A stretch of 64,000 nt of DNA from Tritrichomonas musculus. Taxonomy: Eukaryota; Parabasalia; Tritrichomonadida; Tritrichomonadidae. The stretch spans positions 744,001 to 808,000 of the forward strand of contig JAPFFF010000011.1 of the NCBI GenBank assembly GCA_039105265.1. Direction: 5' to 3'. A program made the position numbers and the translations under genes. The notes beneath the pieces are model-generated. The model saw nothing but the letters and a program-made list of their open reading frames with translations, did no database searches and was not told where the DNA came from. Positions 57,122 through 64,000 of the stretch are shown here, one piece after another. Within the stretch, counting starts at the first letter, position 1; each line of letters starts with the position of its first letter.

Positions 57122-57208
57122 ATAATTACATTTTATCGAACCATATTTTATTTTTGTTAGAATTATCAGTATTGAGGATAACAAATAATATGCTCCGCAA
57201 AAATAATA

Positions 57209-57934
57209 CTAATTCAAGTTATATATTTTCTTGAATTTATTTACATATACATTGACAGTTCTATTTTTAGTATCCTTCATGCTAACAAATAGAACACCTG
57301 ATTTATTCTCTTTGATATATAATTCTCTGTAACGTACTCCGTTGAAATAGTAAAACTTATTATCGAAATAATAATAGTTCTCAAATAAGTGGTCACCGTA
57401 TTTATTCACGACAATTGCATCTTCATCTATATCGTCAAAATACTCGTATACAATACCTCTCGTTGAACTCCTATTTTTATTATTATCTTGAGTCGAAACC
57501 CATCGTAAACATTTTACATGATAATATGTCCTATCCTGCTCTATATGGTCGACGATAGTTTTGTTTACAGGGTCATCGTTATATATGAATTGTAGTGCAA
57601 CAAGTCTATGTTTTTGTTGACAGCTACCATTGAGAGATACTTGGATGTATCCGCTAGTTTTATTTTTGAATTCAGTAACAATCCTACCAGTTGCTATCTT
57701 ACGAATTGGATAAGGGTAGCAGTTCCATATCTCATACTCGTTTTCATAATTCTTGAGGGGGAACCATTTAGCATCTTCATCCTTTTCAACGGTGGGACAT
57801 ACATCATCACCGCGTCCATCTGTATTGCAACCAACATCGACAAGATCAGGGGTAGCCTTCAATCTAGCATTCTCCTCCTCAAGTAATTTGATGCGTTCCA
57901 ATAATTGGTCAATATTGATATTATCGTGTGACAT
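57209..57934 (-). CDS. NUMOD4-HNH homing-type endonuclease (241 aa)
   Basis: An N-terminal coiled coil (IDQLLERIKLLEEENARL) is followed by NUMOD4-like WFPLKNYENEYEIWNCYPYPIRK. The HNH core is HRLVALQFIYNDDPVNKTIVDHIEQDRTYYHVKCLRWVS, then a C-terminal domain shared with 35543. The most complete of three HNH genes in the window. Free-standing. Diverges from PolB over a 62-bp spacer. Confidence 0.8.
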   Translation of the reverse strand: MSHDNINIDQLLERIKLLEEENARLKATPDLVDVGCNTDGRGDDVCPTVEKDEDAKWFPLKNYENEYEIWNCYPYPIRKIATGRIVTEFKNKTSGYIQVSLNGSCQQKHRLVALQFIYNDDPVNKTIVDHIEQDRTYYHVKCLRWVSTQDNNKNRSSTRGIVYEYFDDIDEDAIVVNKYGDHLFENYYYFDNKFYYFNGVRYRELYIKENKSGVLFVSMKDTKNRTVNVYVNKFKKIYNLN

Positions 57935-57996
57935 TTTGATAGCGCGATAAAAAAATGAGTTGATTTTGAAACCGGGCCATTTTTAATGATATATAA
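57935..57996. promoter_or_regulatory. Divergent promoter-like spacer HNH/PolB
   Basis: 62 bp with TTTTTTTATCGCG reading toward HNH and CCATTTTTAATGATATATAA reading toward PolB. Each T-run ends 10-20 bases before its ATG. Confidence 0.45.
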
Positions 57997-60900
57997 ATGA
58001 AAAATAAATTATTGAGTAAGCTCACCAAAAGAGATATCTTATCGTTACCCGGATTCGCTAATAAAACTGCATCGTTGAGAGAGTTGAAGGGTGAGTTATC
58101 GAATCGATTGATAAGTATGCATATTAATAGGAGAGGTGTTTGCGTTGATGATTATATTAGAGCATTTGATAAGGATGATAATAAATTATTCGCGACCATT
58201 CGTAAAGGCAAATTAAATCATATCAATCGAGTTCAGCAACGTAATCAGTATAAAAATAGTATTCGCGACAACGCATTAGAGGAGAGGCTTATATTAAACA
58301 TCCCCATCAACTTATATCAATCCAAGACTGATGAGAGAATTCAATATGAGAAACGAATCAAGGATGTTGTCAATAAACGCAATTTTCAAAAATATATGAC
58401 CGAATATATGTTATACGTGAATAGGAGGATATCATTTGATGTGTTGATAGGAGATGATGAAGACAAACGTTTAGCATTTTGTGAGGCGTTGAGAAAATGT
58501 TATAGTTTGAAAGGTGATGAGAGACCTGTTGTCAAAGCTCACTCACTCGATGGTACCTATAAATATTTCACCCTGAGTGATAAATGGATGATTGATAACA
58601 CGATTGGTCATATCGCAGGCACCGTTGATTTGATCGAAGATGCTAGTGATGTAAATCCCAACTACAACAGCACATTTATACCCGTTCGATACGAAGCATT
58701 ATTTGTAACTAAAAGTAAGTTCAAAAAGACCACCACATTTTCGATTCAAAAATTAGACCCTGATACGAATACAGTTTATAATGAAGAGATTGAGATTGAT
58801 GAAGATTTTAGAAACATGTATGATGGCGGATTTTTCCCATATATCAATTTGAGCAATATCGATTTGACAGATTATCATATATTTAGTTCCATAGACAAAA
58901 ATAATTATAAGGACAACTGCTTCGTATATGCATGTATTCAATCAGGTGTGTTTGAGATAGATGAAATAAATCATTTGAGGAATTATATTAGGACTAAGCG
59001 AGTTCCTTGTAATCGTATTATCAGTGTTGCCAAGGAATTCAAATGCCACTTCATTATACGACGTATCGATGAATCCAAAGATACTCGCCACCAATATAAT
59101 GTTAGAATTGATACGCGAAAGAAACCATGGGCTAAGGATTACGTGAGAACTGTCGACCTACTCCTATATAAGAATCACTACATGATTAATAAAAATATCA
59201 TGGCGACAACATATTATTTGGAACATAGAGATGAGCTCGATGAAAAATTTGCTCATATTCCAATTGATAGGAGAGTTCTAATCAAGGGTGTTAATAAAGA
59301 TACCCCTCTATATAAAAATGAAGGTACCACTCCAATGATTATACTACGTAAGATGTTTGATTTAAACTTATTTAGAGAGATTAAGAATTGTGAATTAAAT
59401 ATATTAGCAACGACCGAATTCAATAATAATCTCAATGACTATGTCGATTTAAATTATGATGAGGAGCTATGTTGCAAACCTATCAAAACAGATACTAATT
59501 ACGGTAAGCAATGGAGTAGGATTTATTATAGTGATTATGAAACCAACTCAACGGTGTCTCCTCATGTTCCATATCTAAATTGTACAGCTTGGAGAGATGG
59601 TGCATATATTCACAGTATATCTTTCACAGGAGATAATATTAATGAACAGCTATTAGATTATTTACAGGACCAATCATTAACATACTTTCACAATCTAAAA
59701 TATGATGCATGCTTCTTCATGAACACATATGGTTGGCAACCCAAGATACTTGAGCGAGCAGGTACTATATTACAAATCATTATGAACAAATATATCGATA
59801 ACAAGATTGTGAAAACGTTAACGTTCCGCAACAGCTATTCTCTAATTAATAAGCCCTTGAGGAAATTCGCGAGCATGTTCAACTTAGATGTCCACAAGGA
59901 GATCATGGCTTATAAGTTATATACGGAACATAATATTAAACGTTGTATCGTGCCAGCGTTAGAATTCCAAATACAATATTATGAAGAGAAAAAAGATGAG
60001 AAATCTTTGCATGAGATTGCACGAGATTTTAAACAGTTGATTGAAAATGCGAAGATAGCTGATGCGTATGACTCATTAAATATAGATATCATGAAATATG
60101 CGAAATTTTATTGCAAGAAGGATTGCATAGTTTTGATGAAGGGCTTGGAGAAATTTAATGAAGACCTCATGAAAATATTTCATGAAACCAAGATTAATAT
60201 GTTAAACATTCATAACTATATATCTATCTCAGCTATTGGATACGATTTCGCTAAGAGATATGGATGCTTTAATGGATGCTATGAGTTGAGTGGTAAGCCC
60301 CAGAATTTTATCCTGAGATGTGTAAGCGGAGGTAGGACAATGACTGCGAATAATGATAAGCAATACATAGAGGGGCGCATCCAAGACTTCGATGCCGTGT
60401 CTTTATATCCATCTGCGATGAGAATTATGAATGGGGTACCAAAGGGCAAGCCTAAGATCATCCCCGCAAATGTTTCGAAGGAAGAGCTGTTGAGATATGA
60501 CACGTTTTTTGCAGAAATCAATATTACAAAAATTAAATGTAAGAGTGATATTGATTACAAATTTGGGCATGTATTCCATCGGGATGATAATGGTAGCAAG
60601 ATATTTGATAACAATCCAGTCACCCATTTCTATATCGACAAGATAGCATTCATGGATTTAATGGAGTTTTATGATTTCGATTATGAGTTCATTCGCGGAT
60701 ACTATTTCAATGAAGGTTTCAATACAACTATAAATAAGTTCATCGATAAATTATTTAGACTTAGATTGAGATACCAACGAGCATGTAATCCGTTGGAGCA
60801 AACTATTAAGCTGCTCCTCAATAGTATATATGGTAAGTCTATTTTGAAAGCTATTCCAATCGAGACTAAATCCGTCCCAAAGGAGAAGATATATAACTAT

Positions 60901-61527
60901 ATCTGGAGGAATTATAATTATATAAGTGAGATTACAGAAACCGATAATATTAACAACGTTTATGTTAAGAAGATGAAGCCTATATATAATCACTTCAACC
61001 TACCACAATTTGGGGCATCAGTTCTCTCATGGAGTAAGCATATTATGAATAGAGTTATGAATACGGCTGAGCAACACGGCATCAATATATATTATCAAGA
61101 TACTGATAGCATGCATATTATGGAAGATGATGTTGAACGCATCGCAAAAATATATAATTCAAAATATGGGAGACAATTGATTGGTAAGCAGATGTGTCAG
61201 TTTCATATTGATTTCGACAGATTTGATGGTGCTGTTGGCGAAGTCCATTCACGTAAACTGATAGCGCTTGGTAAGAAATCATATCTAGATATACTGGTCG
61301 ATGAGAATGGCAACGAAGGATATCATATTAGAATGAAAGGTGTTCCTAAACAATGTATTCTCAATTATTGTAAGCATCATAATATTAGTGTTGAAGAATT
61401 ATATGAGCTCATGTATAATGGTGAGGAGATTACATTTAACCTACTCGATGGTGCCAATTGTTTTCGCAAAAATAAATTGTATCAGCAAATCAATCTCCCT
61501 CAATTTAATAGGACGATGAAGTTTTAA
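57997..61527 (+). CDS. polB: Protein-primed family B DNA polymerase (1,176 aa)
   Basis: Papain/OTU-like module DNCFVYACIQSG (~306) to LLYKNHYMI (~393). Exo I YSDYETN (~513; Tyr replaces Phe of DFET), Exo II YFHNLKYD (~566), Exo III FYCKKDC (~705). Motif A DFDAVSLYPSAM (~800), B KLLLNSIYGKS (~941), C YYQDTDSMH (~1034), ALGKKSYLD (~1093). Closely related to the Mav-B polymerase over about 950 residues but without its acidic repeat N-terminus. All catalytic residues present; likely active. Confidence 0.95.
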   Translation: MKNKLLSKLTKRDILSLPGFANKTASLRELKGELSNRLISMHINRRGVCVDDYIRAFDKDDNKLFATIRKGKLNHINRVQQRNQYKNSIRDNALEERLILNIPINLYQSKTDERIQYEKRIKDVVNKRNFQKYMTEYMLYVNRRISFDVLIGDDEDKRLAFCEALRKCYSLKGDERPVVKAHSLDGTYKYFTLSDKWMIDNTIGHIAGTVDLIEDASDVNPNYNSTFIPVRYEALFVTKSKFKKTTTFSIQKLDPDTNTVYNEEIEIDEDFRNMYDGGFFPYINLSNIDLTDYHIFSSIDKNNYKDNCFVYACIQSGVFEIDEINHLRNYIRTKRVPCNRIISVAKEFKCHFIIRRIDESKDTRHQYNVRIDTRKKPWAKDYVRTVDLLLYKNHYMINKNIMATTYYLEHRDELDEKFAHIPIDRRVLIKGVNKDTPLYKNEGTTPMIILRKMFDLNLFREIKNCELNILATTEFNNNLNDYVDLNYDEELCCKPIKTDTNYGKQWSRIYYSDYETNSTVSPHVPYLNCTAWRDGAYIHSISFTGDNINEQLLDYLQDQSLTYFHNLKYDACFFMNTYGWQPKILERAGTILQIIMNKYIDNKIVKTLTFRNSYSLINKPLRKFASMFNLDVHKEIMAYKLYTEHNIKRCIVPALEFQIQYYEEKKDEKSLHEIARDFKQLIENAKIADAYDSLNIDIMKYAKFYCKKDCIVLMKGLEKFNEDLMKIFHETKINMLNIHNYISISAIGYDFAKRYGCFNGCYELSGKPQNFILRCVSGGRTMTANNDKQYIEGRIQDFDAVSLYPSAMRIMNGVPKGKPKIIPANVSKEELLRYDTFFAEINITKIKCKSDIDYKFGHVFHRDDNGSKIFDNNPVTHFYIDKIAFMDLMEFYDFDYEFIRGYYFNEGFNTTINKFIDKLFRLRLRYQRACNPLEQTIKLLLNSIYGKSILKAIPIETKSVPKEKIYNYIWRNYNYISEITETDNINNVYVKKMKPIYNHFNLPQFGASVLSWSKHIMNRVMNTAEQHGINIYYQDTDSMHIMEDDVERIAKIYNSKYGRQLIGKQMCQFHIDFDRFDGAVGEVHSRKLIALGKKSYLDILVDENGNEGYHIRMKGVPKQCILNYCKHHNISVEELYELMYNGEEITFNLLDGANCFRKNKLYQQINLPQFNRTMKF

Positions 61528-61563
61528 TATTTTTGATTGGCTAGCTGATGACTAACTTGTTGA

Positions 61564-61590
61564 GTACCTGCCCCGAGAATCTCGTACCTA
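61564..61590. repeat. 27-bp dispersed repeat shared with 43203-43229
   Basis: Identical 27 bases with GTACCT at both ends and a CGAGAATCTCG hairpin inside, between the convergent ends of PolB and fibre genes. The other copy lies 18 kb away in front of an HNH gene. Confidence 0.7.
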
Positions 61591-61595
61591 CCTCC

Positions 61596-64000
61596 TTATA
61601 ATGAATGTATTCCATTCTTGGTATTATCTTCAGCTAAGATACCATTTGATGAAAAGAATGACCCACCAATCAATATGAAATTAGCTGTTGGATTGACCAT
61701 TAAATTGCTACTATTTAATGGAAATTCAATATTGTTTAACCAGATCTTATTTGGTTCGTATTGGTATTCATACGTAGGTGTATTTTTAACATTGAATGAT
61801 ATATTAATTTTAATTTCTTTTTCACTGGCAACATTATTTTTGTTTTCATGATATGTCAAATAGAGGGTTGCCTCATATGCATCAAATGGTTGTTCGAATT
61901 GGTAACGAATGCTAGTACTATTTGGTACGCTGAATGTATACTTAATTCGCGTTAATCTATTCGCTAATGCAGCTAATCTTGATTCAAAAGATTCTATGGT
62001 TGCTTTCAAATTTGTGTTCTCAGTTACCAAATTTTCTATCCTTGTCTTCAGTTCATCATAATCACTTTTTAATGCATAATTTGACAAATCAACTGGTTCT
62101 GGGATATCTGTTTTCAAAGCAAAAGTGTTCGACACATATCTTGCTGAATAAGCGTTTTTGTCTGTTGGTTCGATATTTTTGGTTATTGAACATGATAAAA
62201 TTTCCGGTGTTTCACCACTTCCTGGATTGATTAATTCATGGGAGCTATACAGAATCCAAAGACCAGAATTACTTCCTTCGATACGAATTATCTGAGAGGG
62301 TTGTTCGTCATCATCGTCATTGTACGAATAATCTATGTGAACATAATGAGCCGTATAGAAATTGTTTGATGAGACAATATCCAACCCATATTGCTCAATC
62401 AGTTCATGATATGTGTCGTAATCCAAATCAGGAATTGTATTATTGACGATTTTGAATTGAATAGTTGTTTGCCCCTCAATAATTTCTGGAATAATGCTTT
62501 TCATAGCATAATTGGTTAAATCAACAGGTTCAGGTATATCTTTCTTTAATGCATACTCCTTTAGTACATCATTGACCTCATCAACCGTGGGGTACTCGTT
62601 TATGATTGTAGCTAGTGAAGCATCATTAGATTTGGTCTGTTCATGGATAGCATCAATTTTATTATGAAGAGCATTTATGTCACAGGTATAGGCTAAATCA
62701 TTTGGTGTAAATGACATCCTCCTAACACAAGTATTCTCCTTGATAGTAATAGTATTGACTTTAACATTTTGGGGATTAGGTATGATTATAATCTTATCAT
62801 TGAGAGTGCATGTTGGGAAGTAATCGCAACCTTCATATTGACTAACACTACCATTGTCTATAGTAATTGTAACAATATATTCCTCATAGTCTATATCATT
62901 GAATTCGCTAATAAACATTAACATCAGCCTAACTTTGATAGTTCCATTTGTAATCACATCTTCAGCTTCAAGATGAACATCCTTATTGACTAGCTTACCA
63001 ACAATATCAATAGTGTCATCTCTAACTAAATTATTTTTGGAAATATAGATATCATCAAGTAGGGTTGTATTAAATTCAACCTCATTTATTTTTTCAGCTA
63101 ATAGTCTAAATGCTGGTTTCAATGACTCCCTGAAGTGGTTGCATAAATCGATAGCATCTCTATAGGTTGTAATGGTTGTTGAGGGGTTGTTAACATCATC
63201 AGTATATTCGACAGCAACTTTATCTGCATCGCACCAATTTATGATTGGAGTTAAATCAGTTGTAGTTGACCTTGCTATTTTTAATGGAGGTAGGTTGCTT
63301 CCATCACCTAGATGATATAAAGCTTGCTCACCTTGGGATATACCTTCAATGGTTGAATCTATACCAGCTTTAGTGATTGTGAACCCTGTTCGAAACAACG
63401 TCAATCCAACATTGGCTATGCTACCAGCCGTGCCGATGACTCCAAATGCCAGGGCTACATTTGATACGATTCGAACCTGGTCGATATCATCTTGCAAGTG
63501 TTGAGTAATTCTTTTAGTCTCACCCATTTCTGCATTTAATGTATCCACTCTACTGGTCAAATCTTTAACATCATAACTAACTACATCAAAGTTGTTAGTG
63601 AGTACATTCAAATCACTCCTCATGGTAGTAATATTATCAGCCGTAATGACCTTAGATGATGTTATATTGTAATCAGTATATAAGGTTGTCGCGGCATCTG
63701 GTCTCGGGAGTACTTCATAATATTGTTGGTCGATTATATATTTGAATGCGTTAGTTGATGGGTCCCAATTCACTTCATCAATGGGGTCCGTGAAATCTTT
63801 CTTCAAATATAGTTCAATATTTTTGGTATCTGTATTAATTTTAGTAGTAGAATATTCATAACTAATCATCTCGATAGTATCTAGGATTGGGATCACGTCG
63901 AGTAACCACTTATCATTCTTCTTAATAACATTATCAACTTTAAATGATAATCTCGTGCCTGTAATTGAATCACCAACATATATATCTAAATATATCTTCT
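61596..64000 (-). CDS. Fibre/spike-like structural protein, 5' end outside window
   Basis: The frame stays open to base 64000 (upstream codons read KIYLDIYVGDSITGTRLSF, matching LLYLDLTLPHQEHTMRLSF of Mav-B), so the gene continues beyond the window. Shared blocks with the second half of 26724-33776: FTDPIDEVNWDPSTNAF, ATTLYTDYNITSSKVITADN, a coiled coil, a hydrophobic segment (LAFGVIGTAGSIANVGL), ALKKDIPEP/ALKTDIPEP shaft repeats, a second coiled coil and the C-terminal head (YTFSVPNSTSIRYQFEQP, KIWLNNIEFPLNSSN). The surface spike role is inferred. Confidence 0.75.
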   Translation of the reverse strand, partial: KIYLDIYVGDSITGTRLSFKVDNVIKKNDKWLLDVIPILDTIEMISYEYSTTKINTDTKNIELYLKKDFTDPIDEVNWDPSTNAFKYIIDQQYYEVLPRPDAATTLYTDYNITSSKVITADNITTMRSDLNVLTNNFDVVSYDVKDLTSRVDTLNAEMGETKRITQHLQDDIDQVRIVSNVALAFGVIGTAGSIANVGLTLFRTGFTITKAGIDSTIEGISQGEQALYHLGDGSNLPPLKIARSTTTDLTPIINWCDADKVAVEYTDDVNNPSTTITTYRDAIDLCNHFRESLKPAFRLLAEKINEVEFNTTLLDDIYISKNNLVRDDTIDIVGKLVNKDVHLEAEDVITNGTIKVRLMLMFISEFNDIDYEEYIVTITIDNGSVSQYEGCDYFPTCTLNDKIIIIPNPQNVKVNTITIKENTCVRRMSFTPNDLAYTCDINALHNKIDAIHEQTKSNDASLATIINEYPTVDEVNDVLKEYALKKDIPEPVDLTNYAMKSIIPEIIEGQTTIQFKIVNNTIPDLDYDTYHELIEQYGLDIVSSNNFYTAHYVHIDYSYNDDDDEQPSQIIRIEGSNSGLWILYSSHELINPGSGETPEILSCSITKNIEPTDKNAYSARYVSNTFALKTDIPEPVDLSNYALKSDYDELKTRIENLVTENTNLKATIESFESRLAALANRLTRIKYTFSVPNSTSIRYQFEQPFDAYEATLYLTYHENKNNVASEKEIKINISFNVKNTPTYEYQYEPNKIWLNNIEFPLNSSNLMVNPTANFILIGGSFFSSNGILAEDNTKNGIHSL

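Larger units (their letters stand above)
46845..64000. mobile_element. Mav-E: nearly complete Maverick, right end outside window
   Basis: Begins AGTAGTTATACATAG directly after the interrupted Mav-D gene. Gene order capsid-associated, integrase, ATPase, small, conserved, major capsid matches Mav-B. Then come a KilA-N gene, a conserved accessory gene, the structured RNA, a conserved small gene, AT-hook/basic gene, HNH (-), PolB (+) and fibre (-). The order of the second half differs from Mav-B (PolB is internal here). All visible frames are open. Five bases ACAAA precede the left end and should recur after the unseen right end. Confidence 0.75.

Overview
The window is a stack of Maverick/Polinton-type self-synthesising DNA transposons (virus-like elements with protein-primed DNA polymerase, retroviral-type integrase, packaging ATPase and capsid genes) in the nuclear genome of an AT-rich, intron-poor protist. 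The standard code is used, genes are compact with very short 5' leaders, and a TCAAATG-type start context recurs. Mavericks are known in great numbers from trichomonads, so a parabasalid (Trichomonas/Tritrichomonas type) is the most likely host. That is inference; no rRNA or other species marker is present.

Layout. (1) 1-10074, Mav-A: a decayed element running in from the left, with a fibre-like gene, small genes, a PolB pseudogene and an integrase fused tail-to-tail to the broken polymerase. (2) 10075-18487, host DNA: very AT-rich, with two divergent genes (LTA-synthase/sulfatase-like membrane protein; HLRSGD glycosyltransferase) and two non-autonomous transposons (569 bp with 6-bp TSD; 1.7 kb Mutator-like foldback with 9-bp TSD). 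(3) 18488-19278 and 42002-43002, Mav-C: remains of a Maverick whose PolB gene was split by (4) 19279-41996, Mav-B: a complete 22.7-kb Maverick with 259-bp inverted repeats differing at about one base, a TGAGA target duplication and apparently intact genes. (5) 43003-46844, Mav-D: a Maverick fragment with HNH endonuclease, Ulp1-type protease, capsid-associated gene and the first 23 codons of a gene, probably integrase, cut by (6) 46845-64000, Mav-E: another nearly complete Maverick running off the right edge.

How the genes work together. PolB would copy the element by protein priming. The integrase would insert it with 5-6 bp duplications. The A32/FtsK-like ATPase, double-jelly-roll-like major capsid protein, a putative minor capsid protein and small basic virion-like proteins form a morphogenesis cassette kept in the same order in Mav-B and Mav-E. 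Very large coiled-coil fibre-like proteins, HNH endonucleases, AT-hook/basic-region proteins and a KilA-N protein are accessory genes. Most genes start 3-30 bases downstream of a T-tract, a shared promoter-like signature.

The most unusual item is a roughly 330-nt structured RNA, present at 34938-35279 (+) in Mav-B and 55743-56067 (-) in Mav-E. Its stems are conserved by compensatory changes while the sequences differ. It carries A-box/B-box-like motifs and T5 terminators and matches no RNA family I can name.
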